A stretch of DNA of 64,000 bases from Bradyrhizobium paxllaeri (GTDB lineage: Bacteria; Pseudomonadota; Alphaproteobacteria; Rhizobiales; Xanthobacteraceae), in contig NZ_CP042968.1 of assembly GCF_001693515.2 (NCBI RefSeq), positions 992,001 to 1,056,000 of the forward strand. The letters are read 5' to 3'. The notes beneath the pieces were generated by a model. That model saw nothing but the letters and a program-made list of their open reading frames with translations. It was not told the origin of the DNA and did not search any database. How positions within the stretch are numbered: the stretch's first letter is position 1; each line of letters begins with the position of its first letter. Positions 44,561 to 52,789 of the stretch are shown here, one piece after another. Position numbers and translations under genes: made by a program.

Positions 44561-46020
44561 TGCAGTCGGTCTCCGATCAGGAACTGAAGGGCGCGGTCGA
44601 GGCGGATGTGAGGCAGCGCGGGCTCTTCCTCGGGCTTGCGTTCCAGGAGCGGCGGCCGGAAGCGCAGGAAGCGGAAATCGGCGTTGTCGTGCGGCGTGCT
44701 CGAAAGGCCGCGAAAACCACCGTTGAACAGTGCTTCGGGATCGGCGGGCAGGTCGCCCGGAAAGGTCGCAACTTCGGTCTCGCCGTCGAACGTATCACCA
44801 TTGGCGGTCTCGCCGGGCGCGGGCGTGCCGAGGATCGACGGCAGCTTTTCCCGGCCGCGTGCAACCGTCGCTTCGCGCGTGGCGCGCACCGCGGCGAGCG
44901 CGACGACGTCGATGGCAGCTCCCGCATATTCGGCGCGGTCGGCCGCCTTGGCGACGGCGCGCCGCAAGACGGCCTCCAATCGGTCGTGACTGGAATGGTG
45001 CAGATGATCGGCCTTGGTGGCGGCAAACAGGATGCGATCGATCCGCGGACGAAACAGGCTGCTCAGGATCGTGCTGCGGCCGATGCGAAAGCAATCGAGA
45101 ATGCCGGCCAGCGCTGCTTCGAGATCGTGCAGCGCTTCGGGGCCGGCGTTGAAGGCGGCGAGCGCATCGACCAGCACGATCTGTCGGTCGAGCCGGGCAA
45201 AATGATCGCGGAAGAACGGGCGCACAACCACGTCCTTGTAGGCTTCATAGCGCCGCCGCATCATCGCCCACAGCGAGCCGTCGGGCGCGGTGCCGTCGAT
45301 GGCCACATCGAGCGGCGCAAACGTCAGCGCCGGCGAGCCGGCGAGGTTGCCCGGCATCAGGAAACGGCCGGGCGGCAGCAGGCTCATGGCGAAACGTTCG
45401 TCGCGGCAGGCGCGCAAATAATCGGTGAACAGTTTTGCGGCGGCGAGTGTCGCCTGTTCGTCCTCGCGGCCCTCCGCGTCAAGCGTCTTCAGGTGCGCAT
45501 GCCAGGGCGCGGCGAGTTTTGCGCGCGGGCCCTCGCGCGACAGCGCAAGGCTCTCGGCGGACCATTGCTCAAAGCTTCTATTGAGCAGCGGGAGGTCGAG
45601 CAGCCATTCGCCGGGATAATCGACGATGTCGATGGTGAGCGTGCGGTCTGCGCCGTTCTGGCGCTGGTAGTCGATGCCGAGGCGCAATTCGCTGATGTCG
45701 ACGGTGGAGTTCGGCCAGCGCCGCTCCTCGATCAGGGTGCGGACGTGGCTCTCATAGGCGAAGCGCGGCACCGCATCGTCCGGCTGCGGCTCCAGCCTGG
45801 CACGGGCGATCCGGCCCGTGGCATACGGCTCGAATACGGGAAACCTGCCGCCGCGGGTGAGGCCATGGATCAGTGCCGTGATGAACACGGTCTTGCCGGC
45901 GCGCGACAGGCCGGTGACGCCGAGCCGGACGGTGGGATTGAAAAAGCTGTCGCCGTAGTCCAGCAGCGCCCGCGCCGACAGGCGCGCTTCCTCGACGATA
46001 TCTGAAAAACTGGGGGGCAT
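44557..46020 (-). CDS. ycjX: YcjX family P-loop GTPase-like protein (DUF463)
   Basis: This 487-residue protein has the P-loop GLSRAGKTVFITALIHGL near residue 38, and a later DYPGEWLLDLPLL with the switch II-like aspartate. GLTRGGRFPVFEP and ILFAATKADHLHHSSHDRLE (a T-K-A-D nucleotide-specificity-like motif) follow. The family is DUF463 (YcjX), a partner of YcjF. It begins with an ATG and overlaps ycjF by 4 bases, so the two are translationally coupled. It is inferred to be cytoplasmic, and nucleotide preference is not shown by sequence alone. Confidence 0.9.
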   Translation of the reverse strand: MPPSFSDIVEEARLSARALLDYGDSFFNPTVRLGVTGLSRAGKTVFITALIHGLTRGGRFPVFEPYATGRIARARLEPQPDDAVPRFAYESHVRTLIEERRWPNSTVDISELRLGIDYQRQNGADRTLTIDIVDYPGEWLLDLPLLNRSFEQWSAESLALSREGPRAKLAAPWHAHLKTLDAEGREDEQATLAAAKLFTDYLRACRDERFAMSLLPPGRFLMPGNLAGSPALTFAPLDVAIDGTAPDGSLWAMMRRRYEAYKDVVVRPFFRDHFARLDRQIVLVDALAAFNAGPEALHDLEAALAGILDCFRIGRSTILSSLFRPRIDRILFAATKADHLHHSSHDRLEAVLRRAVAKAADRAEYAGAAIDVVALAAVRATREATVARGREKLPSILGTPAPGETANGDTFDGETEVATFPGDLPADPEALFNGGFRGLSSTPHDNADFRFLRFRPPLLERKPEEEPALPHIRLDRALQFLIGDRLQ

Positions 46021-46126
46021 GCGGGTGGAGAGCTCGGTGCAAGGACTCGGTGGGCGATGCTCAGGAAAGTGGCGATTGGAGAGGTAAAATCAAGCTCTTG
46101 TGATCGCCCGAGAATGTATCCCAGCT

Positions 46127-46214
46127 CGTCATGCCCGGGCTTGTCCCGGGCATCCACGTCTTGCGGTCTTGCGGGGAAAAGACGTGGATGGCCGGGACAA
46201 GCCCGGCCATGACG
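46127..46214. repeat. REP-like inverted repeat
   Basis: CGTCATGCCCGGGCTTGTCC and a complementary right arm ending GCCCGGCCATGACG flank an inner stem (CCACGTCTT and AAGACGTGG). It is a typical Bradyrhizobium intergenic hairpin. It lies between the ycjX start region and the haemolysin III gene. Confidence 0.75.
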
Positions 46215-46353
46215 GAGCATGAGTTGGCTGTTCCCCGCACCGATAGGAGGTCGTTCTCGGCAGCACGAAAATGCCACGGCGATGGGGTATGTGATGGTCT
46301 GCCGGAACTTGTCGCCGGGCGAGGACTCGCGTGCGACCCGCTGACGGGTGATG

Positions 46354-46378
46354 GCGTTCAAGCCGACGGCTTGAACGC
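46354..46378. promoter_or_regulatory. 11-bp perfect inverted repeat upstream of haemolysin III gene
   Basis: GCGTTCAAGCC, GAC, GGCTTGAACGC is a perfect 11-base stem with a 3-base loop, 59 bases before the start at 46438. There is no T run, so it could be an operator or a leader hairpin rather than a terminator. Confidence 0.4.
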
Positions 46379-46437
46379 TTCGTTGACCTCGGAAGACCCA
46401 TATCTTATCGCTCTCCCACCAGCTTCTGCGGGCCTGC

Positions 46438-47136
46438 ATGACCATTTTCAGACTGAAGCAACTCGCCTCGACATCGATCCATGCGGCGGCCGACGCCATG
46501 CACTGGAATTACGACCGCGCCGAACTGATCGCCGACGGCGTCGTGCACATCGTCGGCATCTCGCTCGGGCTTGTCGCCGCCACCGCCCTGATCGTCTTGA
46601 CCGCGGTCTATGCCAGCGCGTTCGAGATTGCGGTGGTATCGATTTACGTCGCGGGCCTGCTGGCGATGCTGACCTTGTCGGCGGTTTATAATCTCTGGCC
46701 GGTGTCGCGGGCCAAATGGGTGCTGCGCCGTTTCGATCATTCGGCGATCTATCTCTTGATCGCCGCCACCTATACGCCGTTCATCGTGCAACTCCGCGAG
46801 AGCTATCTGGCGATCGCGCTGCTCGTCGGGGTGTGGTGCATCGCCATCGCCGGTATCGTGCTGAAGCTGTCGGTGCCGGGGCGGTACGATCGTCTGGCGG
46901 TCGGGCTCTATCTCGCGCTCGGCTGGAGCGGCGTTACGCTATACGACGCGGTGGTGAAGGCGGTGCCGCCGCTGGCGCTGGGTTTCGTGGTGGCGGGTGG
47001 CGTGCTCTACACTCTTGGCGTGATCTTCCATGCCTGGCAGCGGCTGCGCTTCCAGAATGCGATCTGGCATGGCTTCGTCTTGCTCGGCGCCGCCTGCCAT
47101 TATACGGCTATTCTCGATATGATGGTCCTGACGTAG
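46438..47136 (+). CDS. Haemolysin III family membrane protein (YqfA-like, PAQR fold)
   Basis: This 232-residue protein has seven hydrophobic segments. Characteristic motifs are the histidine in ELIADGVVHIVGISLG near the first helix, SAVYNLWP, RRFDHSAIYLLIAATYTP, and IWHGFVLLGAACHY at the end, with the conserved Asp and His residues that bind metal in PAQR/haemolysin III proteins. The family acts in membrane lipid or stress responses in bacteria; the haemolysis name is historical. A start at 46498, closer to the first motif, is possible. Confidence 0.88.
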   Translation: MTIFRLKQLASTSIHAAADAMHWNYDRAELIADGVVHIVGISLGLVAATALIVLTAVYASAFEIAVVSIYVAGLLAMLTLSAVYNLWPVSRAKWVLRRFDHSAIYLLIAATYTPFIVQLRESYLAIALLVGVWCIAIAGIVLKLSVPGRYDRLAVGLYLALGWSGVTLYDAVVKAVPPLALGFVVAGGVLYTLGVIFHAWQRLRFQNAIWHGFVLLGAACHYTAILDMMVLT

Positions 47137-47162
47137 GATCATCAAAAACGGGGAGAGCGCTC

Positions 47163-47957
47163 ATGCAGGTGGCCGGCAAAGTCGTGGTTGTCACCGGCGG
47201 CGGCAATGGCATCGGCAAGGCGATGAGCGAGGCCTTCCATCGCGAAGGCGCGGCCAAGGTAGTGGTCGTCGATATCGATCCTGCCGCCGCGCGGGCCGTC
47301 GCCACGCCGATCGGCGGGGCCGCCTTCAAATGCGATGTCGGGAAGGAGAAGGACATCCTTCACGTCATAGAGGAGACCGAGCATCAGTTCGGTCCGATCG
47401 CGCTGTTCTGCTCCAATGCCGGCATCGGCGGCGGCTTCGATCCGCTGTCGGTCAACGCCGGCGGAACCTCCGACGAGCCCTGGTCGCGAAGCTGGGCCGT
47501 CCATGTCATGGCCCATGTCTATGCTGCCAGGCATCTGATCCCGCGCATGAAGGCGCGCGGCGGCGGCTATTTCCTCAACACGATCTCGGCGGCGGGATTG
47601 CTGTCGCAGGTCGGCAGCCCGGCCTATTCGACCACCAAGCATGCGGCCGTAGGCTTTGCCGAAAACCTCGCGATCTCGCACAAGGCCGATAACATCAAGG
47701 TGTCGATCCTGTGTCCGCAGGGCGTCGACACCAACATGCTGCGCTCGATACCGAAGGGCCCGCAATCCGGCGACGGCGATCTGTCGCCGGAGCAGGTGGC
47801 CCAGGACGTGCTGAAGGGCCTGGAAGCGGAAAGCTTCGTGATCCTGCCGCACCCGCAGGTGCTAGGCTACATGCGCAAGAAGACCGAGAATTACGACCGC
47901 TGGATCGCAGGCATGGCGAAGATCCAGGCGAAGATGCGGGAGAGTTACGGGAAGTAA
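47163..47957 (+). CDS. Short-chain dehydrogenase/reductase (SDR)
   Basis: This 264-residue classical SDR would oxidise or reduce an alcohol or ketone with NAD(P). The cofactor motif is TGGGNGIGKAMSEAF, the NAG motif is CSNAGIGGGF, and the catalytic S/Y/K are in NTISAAGLL and YSTTKHAA. An aspartate in VVVDIDPAAA suggests NAD rather than NADP. GGGGAGAG precedes the ATG at 47163, 26 bases after the haemolysin III stop, so they may be co-transcribed. The substrate is unknown. Confidence 0.92.
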   Translation: MQVAGKVVVVTGGGNGIGKAMSEAFHREGAAKVVVVDIDPAAARAVATPIGGAAFKCDVGKEKDILHVIEETEHQFGPIALFCSNAGIGGGFDPLSVNAGGTSDEPWSRSWAVHVMAHVYAARHLIPRMKARGGGYFLNTISAAGLLSQVGSPAYSTTKHAAVGFAENLAISHKADNIKVSILCPQGVDTNMLRSIPKGPQSGDGDLSPEQVAQDVLKGLEAESFVILPHPQVLGYMRKKTENYDRWIAGMAKIQAKMRESYGK

Positions 47958-47980
47958 GCTGAGGTCATCTCTCACCACTT

Positions 47981-48044
47981 CATTGCGAGCCAACGGGTCG
48001 CGCGAATGCGCGCCCGATGACAGGCTCCGCGAAGCAATCCATAC
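47981..48044. repeat. REP-like element (CATTGCGAGC family)
   Basis: The segment CATTGCGAGCCAACGGGTCG, then GCGCGAATGCGCGC, and the end GCGAAGCAATCCAT resemble the element at 50900-51013, which shares CATTGCGAGC and GAAGCAATCCAT. It fills the spacer before the flavoprotein gene. Confidence 0.6.
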
Positions 48045-48078
48045 TTGATGCGTACAATTGGTTCTTGGGGGTTCGATT

Positions 48079-49497
48079 ATGGACAGCCACGAAACCGACT
48101 ACCTCGTGATCGGCGCAGGCGCCGCGGCGATGGCTTTTGCCGACGAGGTGCTGACCAACAGCGATGCTCGGATCATCATGGTCGACCGGCGCGACAAGCC
48201 GGGTGGCCATTGGAACGACGCCTATACCTTCGTCCGTCTTCACCAGCCCTCCAAGTTTTATGGCGTCAGTTCGCGGGAGTTGAGCCATCCTGGGCTCGAC
48301 GTCGCGGGCCTGAATGAGGGCCTGTATTCGCTGGCGAGCGGCGCGGAGGTGCTGGCCTATTACGACCAGGTCATGCAGCAGCGCCTGCTTCCTTCAGGGC
48401 GCGTGCAGTTTTTTCCGATGTGCAACGTCACGGCGGACGACGCGTTTGAATCCCTGCTCACCGGCCGGCGGCATCGTGTCGCCGTTCGCAAGCGCGTGGT
48501 CGACAGCGCCTATTTGACCTTCGACATTCCCTCGACCCGCGAGCCGAAATTTTCGGTCGCTCCCGGCGTGAAATGCATCCCGCCAAACCAGCTTCCGGGC
48601 ATGGCATCGCGATCGGACAATTTTGTCGTGGTTGGCCCGGGAAAGACCGGGATCGACGCCTGTCTCTGGTTGCTGGGTCACGGGGTCGACCCGGTGCGGA
48701 TCCACTGGGTGATGCCGCGCGACGCCTGGTTCATCAACCGCGCCAATATCCAGCCGGGCGACGAATTCCTGCTCGCATTCATCGCAAGCCTCACCCGGCA
48801 GTTCGAAGCGCTGAGTGCCGCGGCCGACATTGCCGATCTCTTCGAACGGCTGGAGGCGAGCAGTGAATTGCTGCGCCTCGACCCGCAGGTAGTGCCGACC
48901 ATCTACCGCTGCGCCACGATCACTGAAGCTGAACTGGTTCAACTGAGACGGATCGGCAATGTCGTGCGGAAGGGCTATCTGAAGGCTGTCTATCCCGATC
49001 GTCTCGTCCTCGATCATGGCGAGGTAGCGCTGGTGCCGAATTCGCTGATCGTCGATTGCTCGGCCAGCGGCATTTCACGAAAACCGCCGGTCCCGATCTG
49101 GGACGGCAGCCGTATCAACATTCAGATGATACGAACCTGCCAGCCGACTTTCAGCGCCGCGTTGATCGGCTTCATTGAAACGGCTTTCGCCGATGATGCG
49201 CAGAAGAACGCCTTGTGCGCACCGGTGCCGAACCCGGTTCTCGATACGGACTGGCTGCGCATGCTGGCGGTCTCGACCAGGAATCGCATGGGCTGGCGCG
49301 CCCAGGCGAACATCGAGGAGTGGTTGGCGCGGTCGCGCCTGAACAGTTTGTTCGCCGCGATGGCGCGGGTCGGGCCGGAAGAGACGGAGAAGCTGGCGGC
49401 GCTGAAGCGCTTCCACGATGCCAGCGCCGAGGGCCTGGCGAAGCTTCCCCAGTTGCTGGCCGGCTTGAGCCGGAAGGTCACGCAGGAATCGGCATGA
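48079..49497 (+). CDS. FAD/NAD(P)-binding oxidoreductase
   Basis: This 472-residue protein has an N-terminal dinucleotide fold (DYLVIGAGAAAMAFADEV), a following acidic residue at the end of the second strand (IIMVDRRDKPGGHWN), and a second Rossmann-like motif in NFVVVGPGKTGIDACLWLL. The GGHWN motif resembles the flavoprotein monooxygenase or lysine/ornithine-type arrangement. The rest is not recognised. The start ATG at 48079 is taken since a Gly-rich FAD loop follows at the usual distance; GGGGG is upstream. The substrate is unknown. It stands between two repeats. Confidence 0.8.
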   Translation: MDSHETDYLVIGAGAAAMAFADEVLTNSDARIIMVDRRDKPGGHWNDAYTFVRLHQPSKFYGVSSRELSHPGLDVAGLNEGLYSLASGAEVLAYYDQVMQQRLLPSGRVQFFPMCNVTADDAFESLLTGRRHRVAVRKRVVDSAYLTFDIPSTREPKFSVAPGVKCIPPNQLPGMASRSDNFVVVGPGKTGIDACLWLLGHGVDPVRIHWVMPRDAWFINRANIQPGDEFLLAFIASLTRQFEALSAAADIADLFERLEASSELLRLDPQVVPTIYRCATITEAELVQLRRIGNVVRKGYLKAVYPDRLVLDHGEVALVPNSLIVDCSASGISRKPPVPIWDGSRINIQMIRTCQPTFSAALIGFIETAFADDAQKNALCAPVPNPVLDTDWLRMLAVSTRNRMGWRAQANIEEWLARSRLNSLFAAMARVGPEETEKLAALKRFHDASAEGLAKLPQLLAGLSRKVTQESA

Positions 49498-49691
49498 GCG
49501 CGATCGACTTCGTCACGATCCGGAACGGCGATGCTGCGGGGTACGGGCACTGGGTGCAGCAGGAGGCGCCCGCGGCGACCAACACCACTCTGCAACGGTT
49601 CATCGACGGGCTTCGAGGCGTCGCCGCTTGCACACCGGACTGGAGCACAGGAGAAGGGCGGTCCTTCGGCCGCCTTTCCCGTTTGGCTACC

Positions 49692-50138
49692 TTACTGGCA
49701 CCTGTGCATCAGGCCGTCTTCGAGGCGGACCAGTGTGCCGGGCTGGCAGATAATGCCATTGCGCGCCGCGTAGTCCTGACTCCATACGCCGGGGCCGCCG
49801 TAATAAGCGGGGCCGCCATATGCGCCGGGACCACCGTAATAGGCGTAAGGACCGGCGCCAGCGTAGTAAGGGCCGCCACTGCCATAATACGCAGCGCTCG
49901 CTCCGGCAGCGACAGCACCGGCAGCGACAGCACCAGCGCCCATTGCCGTCGCGCGGCCAACCCTCCGCGCCGACCGGCGGGGGGTGACGCCCGGGGTCGA
50001 TGGGTCAACCATCTGTGCCTGCGCGCGCTCGATGGACAGCGAAACGCCTTTTTGTTCGCTCCGGTCAAATGACAGCATGCTCGCGCATGCGAATACGGAG
50101 ACCACGAGGGCGGCTTTTCCGAGCATTGGCTGTTTCAT
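49692..50138 (-). CDS. Small exported protein with Tyr-Gly-rich region
   Basis: This 148-residue protein has a signal peptide (KAALVVSVFACASMLSF). A low-complexity stretch of alanine, glycine, proline and tyrosine follows (YYGSGGPYYAGAGPYAYYGG and related). It ends in NGIICQPGTLVRLEDGLMHRCQ, cited in part, with two cysteines. The ATG at 50138 is chosen since TGGAGTGAG lies upstream; an in-frame start at 50249 would not leave a signal peptide at the N-terminus. Similar proteins occur widely in Bradyrhizobium; function unknown. Confidence 0.78.
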   Translation of the reverse strand: MKQPMLGKAALVVSVFACASMLSFDRSEQKGVSLSIERAQAQMVDPSTPGVTPRRSARRVGRATAMGAGAVAAGAVAAGASAAYYGSGGPYYAGAGPYAYYGGPGAYGGPAYYGGPGVWSQDYAARNGIICQPGTLVRLEDGLMHRCQ

Positions 50139-50260
50139 GATACTCACTCCACAGTTGCCCCATACCGAATTCTCGTGCGAGCGTAGAATGCCGTCAAGTA
50201 ACGTTCCGCGGACGGAACTTGCGGGCGAGTTGGCAAGCGTTTGAATCAAATGGGGTTCTT

Positions 50261-50872
50261 ATGAGCTGGCGTGCCTGGCTATTCGGAAAAGCTGCACCGG
50301 CGCCGGATGCTCCGCACGCGCTACTTGCCGATATCGAGAAGCAGGGCAGGCAATATCTCGACGACGCCGACAACGGCAAATGGGTCTACCCGGCATGCAA
50401 GCGCAAATCCTCGGACGCAGGCGCCGACAAGCAGACGGTCTGCGATCATACGCGGCTGGAGGCCGTTCGCTATCTCCTGATGGTGCCGCGAGGTGAGTTC
50501 AAGCTGCTCGCGGAAGCGGATTCGCAAAGTGCGATTCTCGATGCCTATCTTCGCCAGCGGCCGCATGAAGACACCGTGATCGAATTCTCCGGCAATACCA
50601 TGAATGACCTCGCGATATCAGTGGTCGCCGGATTCAACTGGCTTAATCATTGCGCCAGCCTCGCCGGCGCCGACCGCCGGCAGTTTTCCGGCATGCTCAA
50701 CCACTTTCGCAAGGTCGCGACATCGGCGCAGAAGTGGTGGGAAATGGATGGCGCGAAGGAACGCTACGCGCAGATGTTGCAGGCAGGGCAGGAGCCGCCG
50801 CTGCTTTTGAATCTGGTCTGGGCGGATTACGGCCGGCTTGCGGGGGAAGTCGCGGCGGTGCGTCGCGCATAG
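50261..50872 (+). CDS. Hypothetical protein, 203 residues
   Basis: No family is recognised. The protein is helical and hydrophilic, with MSWRAWLFGKAAPAPDAPHA at the start, a cysteine in YPACKRK, a segment SDAGADKQTVCDHTRLEAVR, and an HFRKVATSAQKWWEMDGAKE tail. There is no membrane helix or signal. A GGGG ribosome site lies a few bases before the ATG at 50261, and 203 residues is chosen over an upstream frame from 50219. It is convergent with the benzoylformate decarboxylase gene, with a repeat between them. Confidence 0.65.
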   Translation: MSWRAWLFGKAAPAPDAPHALLADIEKQGRQYLDDADNGKWVYPACKRKSSDAGADKQTVCDHTRLEAVRYLLMVPRGEFKLLAEADSQSAILDAYLRQRPHEDTVIEFSGNTMNDLAISVVAGFNWLNHCASLAGADRRQFSGMLNHFRKVATSAQKWWEMDGAKERYAQMLQAGQEPPLLLNLVWADYGRLAGEVAAVRRA

Positions 50873-50899
50873 CCTTTCGCGTGGCGTCGTGGCCTATCC

Positions 50900-51013
50900 C
50901 CGTCATTGCGAGCGCAGCGAAGCAATCCATAGCGCGGCAAGCTGAGCCATGGATTGCTTCGTCGCTTCCGCTCCCTTGCACAAACGCTTCGCGTTTGTCG
51001 CAGGCAATGACGG
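50900..51013. repeat. REP-like element (CATTGCGAGC family)
   Basis: CGTCATTGCGAGCGCAGCGA and GAAGCAATCCAT open the element, and a second part GGATTGCTTCGTCGC and GCAATGACG is the complementary arm. It lies between two convergent genes (50872 and 51029) and is a likely terminator. The copy at 47981 is related. Confidence 0.75.
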
Positions 51014-51028
51014 AGAGAGAGGCGTGCC

Positions 51029-52651
51029 TCACCCCTTCTGCGCGTAGAGCAGCGGCACCGCCGAATCCACCAGCACCTCGATCAGACTGACGCCGTCATG
51101 GGCGAGCCCGGTCTTTAGCGCGCCGGCGAGTTCGGATGATTTTGTCACGCGCACGGCGTGGCAGCCCATGCCTTCGGCGAGTTTGACGAAATCGATGCCC
51201 GGCAGTTCGAGACCGGGCACATTGCGCACCTGCATCACCTGGCTGAACGAGCGCATCGCGCCGTAGCCGGCATTGTTGATCACCACCACCGTCAGCGGCA
51301 GATTGCGGCGCGCGGCGGTCCACAGCGCCTGGATCGAATACATCGCCGAGCCGTCGCCGATCAGGCAGACGGTGCGCACGCCCGACCGCCCCAGCGCCAT
51401 GCCGACCGCCGCGGGCAGGCTGTAGCCAAGGCCGCCGCTCGCCATGGTGTAAAAACTGTCCTGGCCGCGCATCGGCATGAACTTTTGCATCGCCGGTCGA
51501 TGCGACGGCGCTTCCTCCACCAGCACCGCATTGTCGGGCATGGCTTGAGAGAGCGAGTGCAGCAGGAATTCGACGGGGAGCGGATCGGCGGCCACTGGTG
51601 CCGGTGGCAGCACGCGGGCGGGCGGCATGGCGCGCTTCGTCTCGGGCAGCAAATCGAGCAACATCGCGAGCGCCGGCTTCATGGTGGCGATGATGCTGGC
51701 GCCGGAGGGCGCGACGGCGGCGGCGTCAGGATCGTCGGTGATCTGGTAGATCGTGGTGGCGCCGTCGAAGATCGCGGCATGGCCCTCGACGTGGAAGGTG
51801 AAGACCGGCGCGCCGATCACCACCACGAGGTCATGGCCGCGCAGCGTGTCCGATAACTGTCCGGGCGAAGCATGCAGGAAGCCGGCGAATTGCGGATGCC
51901 GTTCCGGAAACGAGCAGCGCGCCGAGAACGGGCTGACCCACACCGCTGCCTTTGTCTTCTCCGCCACCTTCACCATCAGCTCGACCGCTTCGGCACGGTC
52001 GACCGCGGGGCCGACGACGAGCGCCGGGCGCTTGCTGGCGATGAGAGCATCGGCCAGCGCCTTCATTGCGTCGGCGTCGGGCCCGAGCTCGCGGCTGACG
52101 TGGCGGGCTTCGACCGGCTGCGTAGGACGGGTCCAGTCATCGATCGGGATCGAGACGAAGGTCGGCCCGCAGGGCGGCTGCATCGCGACATAATAGGCCC
52201 GCGCGATCGCAGCCGGCACGTCTTCGGCGCGCGCCGGCTCGACGCTGTATTTGACGTAGGGACGTGGGAATTCGGAGGCGCGCTCGGCATAGAGAAAGGC
52301 CTGCAGCGGCAGGATCGAGCGCGCCTGTTGCCCAGCGGTGATGACGAGCGGCGTCTGGTTGCGATGGGCGGTATAGATATTGCCGAGCGCATTGCCGACG
52401 CCGGCGCCCGAATGCAGGTTGACGAAGCCGGCGTTGCGGGTCGCCTGCGCATAGCCATCGGCCATGCCGACGCAGGAGGCTTCCTGCAGGCCGAGCACGT
52501 AATCGATGTCGTCGGGCCAGTCGCTGAGGAAGGGCAGTTCGGTGGAGCCGGGATTGCCGAACACGCGCTTGATGCCGAACGCGCGCAGCAGGCCGAAGGT
52601 GGCGTCCTTGACCGTCAGGGAATCGGCTTTGGCTGGTTTTCGGGACGACAT
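51029..52651 (-). CDS. mdlC: Benzoylformate decarboxylase-like ThDP enzyme
   Basis: This 540-residue thiamine diphosphate enzyme would decarboxylate a 2-oxo acid, benzoylformate by homology. Residues matching the four catalytic positions of Pseudomonas benzoylformate decarboxylase are visible: the serine in GNPGSTELPF, the glutamate in LGLQEASCVG, the first histidine in NLHSGAG, and the second histidine in GAPVFTFHVEG. The ThDP motif is GDGSAMYSIQ followed by NNAGYG. The ATG at 52651 is used; a longer frame to 52750 has no homology. It lies downstream of an amidase on the same strand, with a gap of about 138 bases. Confidence 0.88.
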   Translation of the reverse strand: MSSRKPAKADSLTVKDATFGLLRAFGIKRVFGNPGSTELPFLSDWPDDIDYVLGLQEASCVGMADGYAQATRNAGFVNLHSGAGVGNALGNIYTAHRNQTPLVITAGQQARSILPLQAFLYAERASEFPRPYVKYSVEPARAEDVPAAIARAYYVAMQPPCGPTFVSIPIDDWTRPTQPVEARHVSRELGPDADAMKALADALIASKRPALVVGPAVDRAEAVELMVKVAEKTKAAVWVSPFSARCSFPERHPQFAGFLHASPGQLSDTLRGHDLVVVIGAPVFTFHVEGHAAIFDGATTIYQITDDPDAAAVAPSGASIIATMKPALAMLLDLLPETKRAMPPARVLPPAPVAADPLPVEFLLHSLSQAMPDNAVLVEEAPSHRPAMQKFMPMRGQDSFYTMASGGLGYSLPAAVGMALGRSGVRTVCLIGDGSAMYSIQALWTAARRNLPLTVVVINNAGYGAMRSFSQVMQVRNVPGLELPGIDFVKLAEGMGCHAVRVTKSSELAGALKTGLAHDGVSLIEVLVDSAVPLLYAQKG

Positions 52652-52789
52652 CGGGCGGCGGCTCCCATCTGGATTTTCTTGTGTTCCGCCATGGCCCTGG
52701 AGCGAAGGCGGAAGCGATCCACCTCTCGATGGATTGCTTCCCGAAGTCAAGCCGGCGGGCCGTGCGAGGACGCCACCGCCAAGGCCCGC

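Noticed and set aside
49494..50072. Open frame beginning at the ATGA overlap with the flavoprotein stop
   Set aside because: Most of it is antisense to the exported Tyr-Gly-rich protein. A short real peptide at its start cannot be ruled out.
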